NCBI GenBank assembly: GCA_037355855.1
Contig: CM074758.1
Location: 7,909,001-7,973,000, forward strand
Reading direction: 5' to 3'
Length of the DNA stretch: 64,000 nucleotides
Source of the DNA: Pseudo-nitzschia pungens
Lineage: Eukaryota; Bacillariophyta; Bacillariophyceae; Bacillariales; Bacillariaceae
Under the pieces are notes generated by a model. The model was not told the DNA's origin. It did no database searches and saw nothing but the letters and a program-made list of their open reading frames with translations. Both the position numbers and the translations under genes were made by a program. Below, piece after piece: positions 11,001 to 21,404 of the stretch (position 1 is its first letter; each line of letters begins with the position of its first letter).

Positions 11001-14000
11001 TCAATGAAATATTCTCCGACGATAGAATAGAATATATGCTGCCGAAGAGTGGACATCAGAAGGTTGAATTGGATGCACACTCGAGTCGTCAAATGCATTC
11101 CATTCCTTTGAAATACCCGTCTCGTCCCATTGCATCGCAAACGCGGTGTAGTGTCCGAAACCCAATCGACCGTAGTGATTGACAACTGCGAATAAATCAT
11201 AATCAGCGGGGACATTGCTGTTTGCAAAATCTTTGTTACCTTCAGTTGTTTGCAGACGAGCACAGTGGGGATTCATGTCTAAGCCCGCCAAGGGAAAATC
11301 AACAAATGTATTTAGCTTGTCTCGTCGAAGAGCATGTTTGAACTCAAAGCGCTTCAGATGAACCACTAGAATATTTGGCAATCTCCAGAGTTTCATCGTT
11401 TTCAATGCTTGTACGTGTTCCTTACACTTCGAGCAGTACCACATATTGTTCGTATCCAATCTCTCGGGTCTTGAAAAGGACTGAAAACATTGATCTAATG
11501 TAACCCCTTTCCTCGTGGTTGAATTGTTCAATAATCGTTGCTGACGTATTGCTTCGACAAGAGTCGGATGATTTTCGACCTCCAAGAACTTGTTGGGATC
11601 AATGATCGAGTTCTTCTCGTTCGGAGTGGTTTGTGATTTCCAAACCAAATTCAAGAACAGAAACCTTTCTGCGCAATCTTCACCTAGAAACGTCGACAGG
11701 AGAGTTTTGGATAGTATCGGGAGGATACTTGTAGCTTCCTTGTCGCTATTTGTCTTAAAGATGTTCCGTGATCGGCCTGCAGCATCCACAATGTGGATGG
11801 TTAGGACGTCCTCTAGTCGGGAATCTTTCGCATTCTTATCTCCAATGTCCGCAACCAAACGCCGCACAAAACCACATATTAGCTGCCAGAGATCATGGCA
11901 TGAGCTATTCTTGGCATCGATTGACGTCATGAAGGGTAATCCGATGTGCTTGTGTTCCGGGGTGTCACCATTTGCAACATTACCCTTATCTCTGCCCTCC
12001 TCCGCGTCACTCCTAGTCTGATTTATTTTGTTTTCCAAAAGAGAGTGTGTCACAATCATGTGCAACGTGTCTTTTACCGCATAAGGAGTAACTTCGTAGG
12101 CAACGATATTATCTTCATTCGGATTAATGGTTGACAAGCTTTGTTTTTCATCCAAAAGTTTGTATATGCTATTCTCGTAGACATCTGTCATGATCAGCTT
12201 ATCCGTGGGAATTTGTGCTAGATCTGCAACAGCAGTTCGCAGGTCCAAAATACAGGATTGTCGTCGGAGAGTTACACCGAATCGAACAGGTTTCCGCTTC
12301 CCGTCGGCAAAATGAACCAAAACCGGAACGGCCATCGTGGCAAAACCAGCATCACTGGAGGGAATCTCCAAAGAAACATGATTAAAGGCGTCAAAGGAGA
12401 CAGAAATTCGCTTGCATTTGGGGCAAACGCAAGTCGATTGAAATTGTCCATAGAATGTGTCCATCACTAAGGAATCATTTCGTCGTTTGTGGGAACTCCA
12501 AGCCTCGGCTGCGGCGATGGTCATGTTTTGACCATCCGTCACATCCGGCATTTCAACGTAAGGCGCTCGACGGATGCGATTGAGATCCTCGTGGAGACCG
12601 TCGAGAAGGTACGCTAGGAATTCCTGAGCGTCGTGCTGGTGACACCCAGCAAATCTTGGTGCAAAAAGAGCAATGGCTCGTTTGAGTGCTGTAGGCGAGA
12701 TAGAATTGGTTCCCTGTTTCATCCAGGCATCCTTGAGGAATGTTTCGTACGCAAGAGCTAATTTGCCTCCAGTTCCGAGCGGGTTCGATGTATTCAGATC
12801 CGATTTGAAACGATTAGAAAGGAAATGTCGCGTCAACGGTGTGGCGTGACTAAGAGATTGGAGGGCAGAATTCATAAAGCATGTGTTTCCCAAATTATTC
12901 AGTCCGACGCGACCACCATCAGATGGAAAGGGTATCTGTACCAACTTGATCGATTCATTGTTTTCGGTGTTTGTTGCGATTCGTCTCATGGAGTTGCAAT
13001 GCTGTCTATGGAATCGCCAGTGTGATTCTTGACAAGCCCTGTCGCAATACTGAACCATCAAGCACTGTTTGCATCTTGAATTGGCTCCCGGTGCACGGCA
13101 TGCATTGCATCGCGGGGTCGAGCGACAAGCAATTGTAAGCCTACTCGACTTTAATAGCGATGTTGAAAGATAGAGGGCAAGGTTGCCATCTTTTGTTATT
13201 CGTCTGCACAAACTAGGAGTCTTCTCTCCGTACCATGACCGCAACGCGTTGTAGACTTCTCGCGGCACAATTTCATAGTGATATCCCCGTATCAGGTTGG
13301 GTTTCAGTGACGGTGAAGCGCTTTTCTTTGGGTTATCTCCGTCGACACTTTCATGGGAGATTGGGGCTGGAAGATACCATTGCTCAAAAAAACTATCATT
13401 GGTTGGAACAATGAGCTCAGAATTGTCGATTGGTCCAGGAGTCATAATTATGCTATCGTTTTCGTCCTCTTCGTCGTCGGACGAGTCGTCATCATCATCA
13501 CCGTTTCCAAAGCGTTTCCGAAACTGCAAGGGGAAAGATGCCCCAGGAGGCATATACGTCAAAAGCAGTCGTCGTCGTTTGTGCTCTACCGAATTATCCC
13601 CCGTTGAGTCGGCAGTTGAGTCCTTTTTCTTGCGAGAAGCTGACGCAAAATCGAAAAAATCGACGTATCGACACCATCGGACCCACCAATTCCATTCCAG
13701 CAGGAAAAATGCTTCTCCCTGCAGCACTCGACCACTCTGGTAGCGCGCAACCAACAATCGTTTAATATCTTGTTTTTGCTCAGATTGCAGTCGTTTTTGT
13801 TTTGGCAAAGCGGACTTGGTGTTTTTGTTTTGGTTCTCGTTTCGCGTCAACCTCATGGCTCCCTCGCTATTCCATTGTTGCTTTTCTTGCCGATTGAACT
13901 CCTTCTGCAATCGATCCAAAGATCGTTGGCATTGCTGTATAACTCCCTTGTTGCTTTTCCGTTTGCTTCCAGATTTGCCACGTCCACCACTACTATTCCC

Positions 14001-14871
14001 ATTCTCAGATGAAGATTGTCGCTGTTCGTGGTTTTCTTTCTCTAAACACAGCAGAGCCTGTTGGAGGTCACTTATCGCTCCGCTCAACAGCTCTTTCTTC
14101 CTCCCCATACCCATTTTTGATTGGCACTGTTCAGAGCTACTCTGTCCATGGCTCTGATTGTCGGCTTTTTTGTCCATGTTACAAGAAAAGTAGAACCCCT
14201 CTCTTGCGCACGCTCGTCGATAGAGAGCTATTGAAATGAATCGCGAAACACAGTCAGCCTCGACCCGCATAATGGAATTCGAAGGAAACACAAGCAAATG
14301 TCACATGAATGAATCAGAATCAGATACCTTTACACGAAAAATCTACCGTACCTTTGCTGTTCTGGGGTGCGATCGATAGCAATTCGTTGCACTCTTCTTC
14401 GGCTCGATCGTATTCGTGAAGTTTGAGAAGGGCAAATGCCATGTTTGATCGCAGCGCAATTTCCAGAGAACCTTCCGATACTGGTCGTCCCGTCGAGGGG
14501 GCGTCGTTGTGGTTTGATTCGTGTCGAGTTTCTTCAGTTGCTTCTCGTTGTCGCAGCAAGACCGCCAGACCCGAACGATACGAATGCAAGGCTCCACCCC
14601 AGTCTTCTTTCCCAAAGCGTTTATTCCCCTCGTCTTTCCAATCACAAGCCAACTTTGTTGTTTCCCTATCTTTGTTTCCACCATGGTTCTCCTCCCGATC
14701 CTGGTCCATCGCAGAAGGCAACCCGGAAGAAGACGCGGATACGGAGGGCGAAAATGATGATGTGGTGCCGCCCATTTCTGTCGTCGCATCCGGCATCGGA
14801 GTATCGCCATCGTCGGACCTGTTGTGTTTTTCGGCCTCGTCAGAGTTTCGTTGTGTTGTCGCAACATCCAT
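11001..14871 (-). CDS. Ubiquitin-specific protease with TPR, DUSP and MYND domains
   Basis: Two exons, 14871-14352 and 14227-11001, join across a 124-bp GT-AG intron into 1248 residues. The splice is supported by protein continuity: exon 1 ends inside a TPR helix (LLSIAPQNSK) and exon 2 resumes ALYRRACARE, completing a classic TPR repeat, phase 1 on both sides. Domain order: TPR about 70-190, a low-complexity coiled region, DUSP about 335-520 (with PGPIDNS), MYND zinc finger about 545-585 (CNACRAPGANSRCKQC and the following Cys/His), then the USP catalytic domain with Cys box GNTCFMN near 621 and His box GFGHYTAF near 1203. A thiol protease that removes ubiquitin; the TPR may bind a chaperone C-terminal peptide (inference). 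Read alone, exon 1 would pass as a small TPR gene. Confidence 0.88.
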
Positions 14872-15541
14872 CGTGGTCTCTGTTGTATCTATCGAACGGC
14901 GACAGAAAATAGAGGTATCCCGATGACTTTACGTCATTTCGTTGTGGTCCTGAATTTGGAGTTTGGGGAAAGGTTCGTCATGAAAAAAAGATGCTTCCCG
15001 GTAGGTCTTGATGTCATTCGTGTTGGTTAACCTTACTGGTCACTACACGTAGTTTAGTACCGGTAAAGTAATTTTCTATCTGTTGCAATTGGTGATGGCG
15101 GTTCATTTATTTCTTCTCGTGTTAATCAATAAGGTTACGAGTCGAATGAATCATCATCAAAACAATCTCAAAACACAAGAAAACAAAACTTTTTTTTTGG
15201 AAGATTGAGAGAAAAGTCACAAAAAATGGTGTCCAATAGAAGTAAAAAAGTCACGTCGTCGCAGTAATTTAAACGTAACCTTACGCATATGAGTACGTAA
15301 CTCGTACCCGGTACCGTACGCAATGTGAATATTACCATGTAAGGTTTACCGGGTAAGGTTTTCAATTAGTTTACCACTCAAAACCTACAAGCAGCTTGCC
15401 TTACGTGACTATCATCCATTTGTCTCGTTGTGCCCAAGCATTCTTCTCAATACCACTCTATTGATTGAATATCAATCCAGAGATGGTTGTACACAACCAT
15501 GACGGACTAGTTTTTCAAATAAACAATATTATCTAGCGACA
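14872..15541. other. Intergenic region
   Basis: Spacer of 670 bp between two minus-strand genes. It contains many GTAAGGTT/AACCTTAC and TACCGGTA words (15028-15060, 15277-15365). No gene or RNA was recognised. Confidence 0.45.
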
Positions 15542-17119
15542 TTAACGGTACTTTCGTTTCTTTTGTTTCCCACTTCCTCGTTGGTTGGGCAGGGCACCTC
15601 CCCGTCCACCACTTCCACCGGCGTAGAATCCCTTTCTGATTTCCGATTTCAGGTCTCCCTCGAAGTCGTCGCCTCCGATACCTCTTCGCTTCTTGCGCCC
15701 GCCGGATCCCTTCGATCCTGCCAGCTGCTCCTTGAGCTCTCGCGTGGCGAGTCTCTGGGCCTCGCTGACGCGTTCCAGCAACACCAGCACGGTCTCTTCG
15801 TCGAGCTTGTATTCCGGCAGCTTCTTTCCCAGAAGACCTTCCAGTCGCTGGTATACTTCCACATCGTACTGGGTTACCATTGCGATTGCCTTCCCGGAGC
15901 GACCCGCTCTGGCGGTTCGTCCAACGCGGTGAATGTAATCCTTCCCGTGCCCCGGAAGATCAAAGTTGATGACGAGATCGACGCTCGGGATGTCCAGCCC
16001 ACGGGCGGCCACGTCCGTGCAGATGAGAATCGAACGCGATCCACTCGTGAACTTGTGCAGTGCTCCCAATCGCTTGGGCTGAGACATTTGTCCGTGCAGA
16101 CAAATGGCAGGGAATCCGAGGTTGCGCAACATCAGGGCAAGACGTTGCACGTTGTTGCAGGTTGCTCCGAAAATCAACATGGACTGCCCGGCATATTCGT
16201 TGACGAGATACGTAAGATAGCAATCCTTGTATTTGGCAGGAATGAACAGATACGACTGCAACAGCTTCTTGGGAGTTTGGAATTTGGTGGAAACCTCGAC
16301 CTTGACGGGGTCCTTCAGACAAGCTCGCTGGAGTTTCTGGACCTTGGAGGTCATGGTCGCCGAGAACAGCAATGTCTTGCGCTTTTCGGGAATCACCTGC
16401 AAGAGCTCATTGAGTTCTTGTTCGAAATCCAACGAAAGCATGCGATCGGCTTCGTCTAACACCAGATACTGAAGACTGCGCAAGTGAAAACCTTTTGTGT
16501 TTGTCAAGTGATCGAGCAAACGACCGGGAGTCGCTACTAGAATGTGGGGATTGCGTCCCAGTGCGATCGATTGTTGTGTCATTGGAACTCCTCCTACGAT
16601 GCACAAACTCGTAGCTCCCATAGTGGTACCCAATCCTTCCACCACGGCGTGAATTTGGAATGCCAATTCACGGGTGGGAGCTAACACCACGCCAAAGACG
16701 GCCCCCCGCACAGGATTTTCCAGCAATGCCTGCAACATGGGAATGCAAAAGGCACCCGTTTTCCCCGAACCGGTTTCGGCCAATCCGATAATGTCCCGGC
16801 CCTTGAGTGCATCCACGAGCACCTTTTCTTGGATGCGGGTTGCCGATGTCCAACCCAGGTTGTCACAGGCTTCGACAATGGCATCGCACACACCCAAATC
16901 TTTGAAAGAAGTTTGGGTTACAATGTCCTGCTGTTCCTCAGCGCCATCGGCGCTGGCGTCGGCCTTGGCATCGGCGTCTGTTGATTGCGGTTCTTCTTTC
17001 TCTTTCTCGTCAGAGCTATCATTTTCACTGTCTTCCTCCCTCTTTTTCATAGCATCCTCGGCTTTCTTCTGACTTCGCTTTTTCAGCTTTTTCTTTTTGT
17101 TCTTTTCGGAGTTTGTCAT
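15542..17119 (-). CDS. RRP3: DEAD-box RNA helicase DDX47 / Rrp3
   Basis: The 525-residue protein is a complete DEAD-box ATPase of the DDX47/Rrp3 group, which acts in nucleolar pre-18S rRNA processing. The Q-motif context ([20 protein letters not shown]) and all core motifs are present: [29 protein letters not shown] in [20 protein letters not shown] and [11 protein letters not shown]. The N-terminal 70 residues are a lysine-rich then acidic linker. The C-terminus is a glycine/arginine and KKRKYR tail suited to nucleolar localisation and RNA binding. The ATG at 17119 ([11 protein letters not shown]) is chosen because the 13 codons before it begin with GTG. Confidence 0.93.
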   Translation of the reverse strand: MTNSEKNKKKKLKKRSQKKAEDAMKKREEDSENDSSDEKEKEEPQSTDADAKADASADGAEEQQDIVTQTSFKDLGVCDAIVEACDNLGWTSATRIQEKVLVDALKGRDIIGLAETGSGKTGAFCIPMLQALLENPVRGAVFGVVLAPTRELAFQIHAVVEGLGTTMGATSLCIVGGVPMTQQSIALGRNPHILVATPGRLLDHLTNTKGFHLRSLQYLVLDEADRMLSLDFEQELNELLQVIPEKRKTLLFSATMTSKVQKLQRACLKDPVKVEVSTKFQTPKKLLQSYLFIPAKYKDCYLTYLVNEYAGQSMLIFGATCNNVQRLALMLRNLGFPAICLHGQMSQPKRLGALHKFTSGSRSILICTDVAARGLDIPSVDLVINFDLPGHGKDYIHRVGRTARAGRSGKAIAMVTQYDVEVYQRLEGLLGKKLPEYKLDEETVLVLLERVSEAQRLATRELKEQLAGSKGSGGRKKRRGIGGDDFEGDLKSEIRKGFYAGGSGGRGGALPNQRGSGKQKKRKYR

Positions 17120-17665
17120 AATGAATAGATGTAGTACGTATAGACGTACTGATGCCACAGCAAAGGATAAAGATGCAGCTTAGCGAAGATCGGGTGTTTT
17201 CGGTGCGATTACCGTTGCAATGATCGTCGATCTCTTTGTGTTCCAGAGTTCTTTGTTTTGAGACGAGACGAGTAAAGTTTGATGAAAGTTTCTCGTGTCA
17301 GTGTGGAATTCAAGTTCATTCCTTCTGGTCAACGAACTGACAAAGACGCGGAAAGTGTTTCGTTTGGTTGGTTGCAGAGCTACTAGGGACCTATTTAGTC
17401 CTGTTTACTAAATTATGAGAAAACACCAAAAAATCGATATTTCTCTCCCCCGAAAAACAAAACTTGGTGACTCATACGACTGGAATCCGAAAAATAAGAT
17501 CTAAACTTGATGTTGAATCGAGAATTTTGAGATGACGATGATGATTCATTCTGGTTTGAACTACGACAATGAATTGTTTGTGTGGTGTTATTTTCTGTAC
17601 CGTATCATTCAGAGTATTGTATCCGGTTACCTTAGCAATACTATAGAGACTCGAAAGAAACGAGA
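17120..17665. promoter_or_regulatory. Divergent intergenic region
   Basis: 546-bp spacer between the helicase gene (minus) and the plastid membrane protein gene (plus), so both promoters should lie here. I see no clear TATA box or other defined element; the function is inferred from gene orientation only. Confidence 0.35.
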
Positions 17666-18580
17666 ATGATTTGTAAATCAACTGCGAGCGCATTGCTGCT
17701 GCTAGTGACGAGTCACACATGTGCAGCATGGACGACGCTACAAACATCGAGAGCGACGCCCGAAGTTAGATCTTCGTCCTTCCAATCGCATCGGCTGCTA
17801 TCGGTTTCGCCATCCGTTTCGACGACATCCCGTACCATCTTGTCGGCGGCAGAGAAGGATGCTGTCGAGGGTGAGAGTGCCGCGCCAAAGAGAAAGCGCA
17901 AGCGCAAGAAGAAGGCTCAAATTGTCGATGTCGACGATGCCAGTTCCGAAACCACAGAAGACGCGACAACAGAACCCGCAGAATCGGCACCAACGGCGCC
18001 AACCCTGGAACTGAGACCCCGTGAAGATGCACCTGTTCAACTCGAGGTCAAAAACATTGTGGCCTCCAATACAGAACCAGAACCTAGTGCAATTGCGACC
18101 GTTAGCTCTATGCTTTCGTCCATAATGGGATCGAATGATGATGCTGGTAGCAGTAGTGGTATGTCGGCTTCGTCTTCTGCAACCAGTAGTGCTTCCAAAT
18201 CTGGCTTGGATGATTTTGGAGGGCGTCCCCTGGATGATTCTCTCGATCAGCTCTTGGAAGATGCTCGCATTATGACGGAGCAAGAGAAAGACGCGAAGGG
18301 CGAAGGTGGTATGCTTTCGGACGAGGAGGGAACCGGTGTGAAAGCAATGATCGGAAATGCCTTATCGACCATCGTTACGGTCGATTTCTTTGTGGTCTGT
18401 GGATTCTTAGCGTGGTTTCTGTTGGGAATTTTCTGTAGTTACATTCTCAAAGACGACACTGTGCAAATTGCTTTCAACAACAACTTCGAGAAACTTGTTC
18501 AACCAGCTCTCGGAGTTCTGATGATCGCAGCGATCGGTGGCAACTTTTTCAAGGAAAAAGAAGAAGAGTACGATTTGTAA
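17666..18580 (+). CDS. Plastid-targeted two-helix membrane protein, unknown function
   Basis: The 304-residue protein starts with a signal peptide (MICKSTASALLLLVTSHTC) ending in AAWTTL. This is a diatom plastid cleavage motif with tryptophan in the aromatic position. A long, probably disordered, Ala/Ser/Thr/Glu-rich region with a basic KRKRKRKKK cluster follows. The C-terminal 90 residues hold two hydrophobic helices: VDFFVVCGFLAWFLLGIF at about 238-255, and LGVLMIAAIGG near 285. They are followed by a charged EKEEEYDL end. I do not recognise a named family. The conserved-looking part is the C-terminal membrane module, which could sit in a thylakoid or plastid envelope membrane. Confidence 0.72.
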   Translation: MICKSTASALLLLVTSHTCAAWTTLQTSRATPEVRSSSFQSHRLLSVSPSVSTTSRTILSAAEKDAVEGESAAPKRKRKRKKKAQIVDVDDASSETTEDATTEPAESAPTAPTLELRPREDAPVQLEVKNIVASNTEPEPSAIATVSSMLSSIMGSNDDAGSSSGMSASSSATSSASKSGLDDFGGRPLDDSLDQLLEDARIMTEQEKDAKGEGGMLSDEEGTGVKAMIGNALSTIVTVDFFVVCGFLAWFLLGIFCSYILKDDTVQIAFNNNFEKLVQPALGVLMIAAIGGNFFKEKEEEYDL

Positions 18581-19139
18581 TGTTAGAAACAGCTATATGA
18601 AATGATGAGAATCTAGAAATCTAGGTTTGCGTCGGCGGGATCAGTTCCTACTTGGAACCAATACGACATGTTGATTCTCGTTTTGTTTGGTTTCATGTCC
18701 ACATAGCTCCAACAGGATACCTTCATCACGTCGTTGTCACCTGCAGTCACAGAATATTAGATACTGAAACTCATATTCCATTGAACTTCCACCAAGTGTT
18801 ACGTTCCTTACCTACTTACATTCAAATGTTTCTCAGGGAAGTGCCTCTTCTACAATATTCGTTAAACTCTTACAACAATGTTCATTCTGTCACATATCGG
18901 TTCCAATGTTCGTGATAGAATATGTATCCTACAGATTCTAGTGGTGGAAGAGAGATGTGAACTCGTCTACTCTGTCACTTCCTACAGTACTGGGATACGC
19001 GATGTTAATATGAAATAGAGTAAATTGTCCCGTTGTGTATTCCTAAAAACGTAGTATTAGACGTTACAAAAATGGTCCGTGAAACATCAACCTTTCCCAT
19101 CTTGGTTGTAGCATCCAATGCCACCCGAGTGGAAGTAGC
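18581..19139. other. Intergenic region between convergent genes
   Basis: Spacer of about 560 bp receiving the 3' ends of two convergent genes. No coding or RNA signal was recognised. Confidence 0.4.
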
Positions 19140-19634
19140 TTAGTTTTCAGGGATTTCGATTTCTCCGTCATCGATTCCTTGTTGGATATCACGGGGAGAT
19201 TCTCCGTTGACAGTGCATCCAATAGAATTGCAGGTTCCCAAAATTTCCTTTACGGTTCCGGCAAGCTTCTTTGCGCAGGATCGTTCACGCATTTCCTTGG
19301 CAATGTCGATAACTTGGTCCAAGGTAAGGTTTCCGTCGTGCTTGACGTTCTTCACCTTCTTGCGGTCACGGTAAGGCTCGTTCAAGGCCTTCATGACGAG
19401 AGAACTGGACGAAGGGATCATGGAAACGGTAGCCTGACGGTTGACAACAGTCAACTTAACAGTAACGTTGAGACCCTTCCAGTCCTTGGTTCCCTTTTGG
19501 ATATCTTCACCAACCTTCTTGGGAGACAGACCGAGGGGACCAATCTTGGGCGCAAGGGCGGAGGCCGGAGCGACCTCACCACCCACGGTGCGCATGATCA
19601 CAATCTTAACATCATCACTTGGAGGAGGGCCCAT
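19140..19634 (-). CDS. RPL12: Cytosolic ribosomal protein uL11 (RPL12)
   Basis: The 164-residue protein matches eukaryotic RPL12 along its whole length, close to the usual 165. Family blocks visible are [55 protein letters not shown] and [17 protein letters not shown]. The protein forms the base of the ribosomal stalk at the GTPase-associated centre of the 60S subunit. Translation is taken to start at the ATG at 19634 (ACCATGG); eight more codons are open upstream but start at a non-ATG codon. A TATAAATA string sits only a few bases before this ATG. That is too close to act as a TATA box for this start, so an upstream non-coding exon is possible. Confidence 0.96.
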   Translation of the reverse strand: MGPPPSDDVKIVIMRTVGGEVAPASALAPKIGPLGLSPKKVGEDIQKGTKDWKGLNVTVKLTVVNRQATVSMIPSSSSLVMKALNEPYRDRKKVKNVKHDGNLTLDQVIDIAKEMRERSCAKKLAGTVKEILGTCNSIGCTVNGESPRDIQQGIDDGEIEIPEN

Positions 19635-20273
19635 GGTATTTATAATCGATGACAGCAATTAGTGCTTCAAAAATAGACTTGGAAGTATTCTCTGTCGACG
19701 ACGACCCTGAAAATGAAGTTCTTCCGGTGAGCTTCAGAGGACTCATCGACATGAAACATTCCCTTTCTCGGGCCATCGTTATTTCCGATAAAACAGACTG
19801 CGAAAGTGACATCCGCTTTTTTAGTAAGCACGTAATAGGTAGTAAAGTACCTAATCAATTCATACCTTCATACGATAAGATCAATACACTGAGATGAAAA
19901 CGGAGAATAGTTTCGCCTGTATTCGTATGATACGAATAATAAGTAAAAACCGTATGATAAACGACAATCGTAATAAGTGGCATCTTTAATCGTGAATCAT
20001 CACTACGGTACGGTACGGTAAGGCTATTCCCAATCATGAGAGTCGAATTCTCGTAAGTTACTTGTAGCCGAAAATGGAAAACGGTCTAGAAGGTAAGGCT
20101 TATTACCGGTACCGGTACGTATCCGAATGCTGATTGCTGATTGCTGATTGCTGATTGCTGATTGCTGATTGCTGATCTCTGACTTTTGGCTTTTGGATAC
20201 CTTCTTTAGTCTTTAGTCTTCACCAGGCCTTGTCAGCTCCGTTACTGGTTTCAGATTGAAAGAGAGAGGCAAG
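19635..20273. promoter_or_regulatory. Divergent intergenic region with heptamer repeat
   Basis: Spacer between RPL12 (minus) and the esterase-like gene (plus), likely with both promoters. It contains TACGGTACGGTAAGG and TACCGGTACCGGTACG words and the heptamer array listed separately. Confidence 0.35.
20128..20176. repeat. GCTGATT heptamer tandem repeat
   Basis: About seven head-to-tail copies of the 7-bp unit GCTGATT, perfect except at the last copy, 100-150 bp upstream of the esterase-like gene. It is non-coding. Confidence 0.9.
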
Positions 20274-21320
20274 ATGACGATAGCCAAACCTTCCGAAAAG
20301 AAAATCAAGGTTTTCATACTACTCGGTCAATCCAACATGGTTGGAATGGGACTAGTCGAGGGAGAAGAAAAAGATGGAAGTCTTGAACACGCCGTGAAAT
20401 CGAAGAATCTTTATCAATACTTAGTAGATGAAAATGGAGTGTGGAAAGAAGTCATCGACCCGCACGTCTGGAATATATTCACAATGGGAAGTGGGACCGG
20501 TGAGGGTGCTATCAAAAAGAACGAATGGCTCACGGTTCGGAACACTCGGACAATTGGACCCGAGATTGGAATTGGATGTGTGTTGGGGCAATGGATCGCT
20601 TCGAATAGTTGTCGTGGGGGAGGTGCTGGTGACGACATTCATGATGACATTGTCTTGTTAAAAAGCTGTATTGGCAATAGGAGTTTAGGATGGGATCTTT
20701 TGCCACCTGGAAGTAAGTCTTTCGAATATACCGATGTAACGGGGAAAGAATGGACATACGCAGGATACAAAGAATCCCCGAGCCGTTGGGAAAAGGGAAC
20801 TAATCCAATACCTAATGATACCTGGTATGCAGGGGAGCAGTACGATGGCGACGTTTATCGAGCCAAGGAAGTGTTAGCAGATCTCTCAAAGTATATTCCA
20901 GATGTGACTATGACAACGCAATACGAGGTTGCCGGGTTTTTATTCTGGCAAGGTGACAAGGATCGTTACGACATGGCATACGCGAGTCGTTATAAGGAGA
21001 ACCTGGCCCGATTCATACGAAAGCTACGACTCGACTTCGCATCTCCTAATGCAAAATTTATTCTTGCTACACTTGGCCAAACGTCGAAGAAGTCGGACGA
21101 TTCTAAACCAGGAACGGATCGACTGATTTTCAATGCGCAGATGGAGGTTCCGGAAATGGATGAATTTGTTGGCAACACTGCTTGCGTGTATTCCAAGCCT
21201 TTTTGCCACGGGGGTGCCTCCAATAGTCATTACGATCATAACGCCGAGACATACATGGATGTGGGACTCGCAATGGGACGCGCTTTGGTTGCTCTCCTTG
21301 ATGATTCGGGTGACGACTAG
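20274..21320 (+). CDS. Sialate O-acetylesterase-like SGNH hydrolase (CE6 / DUF303)
   Basis: The 348-residue protein has the SASA/CE6 hydrolase signature. The nucleophile block LLGQSNMVGMG is near residues 17-27. The block FLFWQGDKDRYD is at about 222-233, where family members have a WxQGE-like motif, and SHYDHNAETYMDVG is near the C-terminus with a histidine for the catalytic pair. CE6 enzymes remove acetyl groups from sugars such as xylan or sialic acids; the natural substrate here is not known. There is no signal peptide at the chosen ATG (20274), so an intracellular location is likely. The open frame begins a few codons upstream at a TTG. Confidence 0.82.
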   Translation: MTIAKPSEKKIKVFILLGQSNMVGMGLVEGEEKDGSLEHAVKSKNLYQYLVDENGVWKEVIDPHVWNIFTMGSGTGEGAIKKNEWLTVRNTRTIGPEIGIGCVLGQWIASNSCRGGGAGDDIHDDIVLLKSCIGNRSLGWDLLPPGSKSFEYTDVTGKEWTYAGYKESPSRWEKGTNPIPNDTWYAGEQYDGDVYRAKEVLADLSKYIPDVTMTTQYEVAGFLFWQGDKDRYDMAYASRYKENLARFIRKLRLDFASPNAKFILATLGQTSKKSDDSKPGTDRLIFNAQMEVPEMDEFVGNTACVYSKPFCHGGASNSHYDHNAETYMDVGLAMGRALVALLDDSGDD

Positions 21321-21404
21321 TCAGTTGAAGTGAATGTTTGAAATTGCAAATTTTGAAGAAATTAGAATTTGGGGTACACTTGTTAGATCTTCGACACTGC
21401 TGCT

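Noticed and set aside
14177..14297. Separate start of the ubiquitin protease at an internal methionine (MDKKADN)
   Set aside because: The upstream codons complete a TPR helix when spliced to the 14352 exon, which is unlikely by chance.
20128..20176. Telomere-like repeat
   Set aside because: GCTGATT does not match known telomere units and the array is short and internal.
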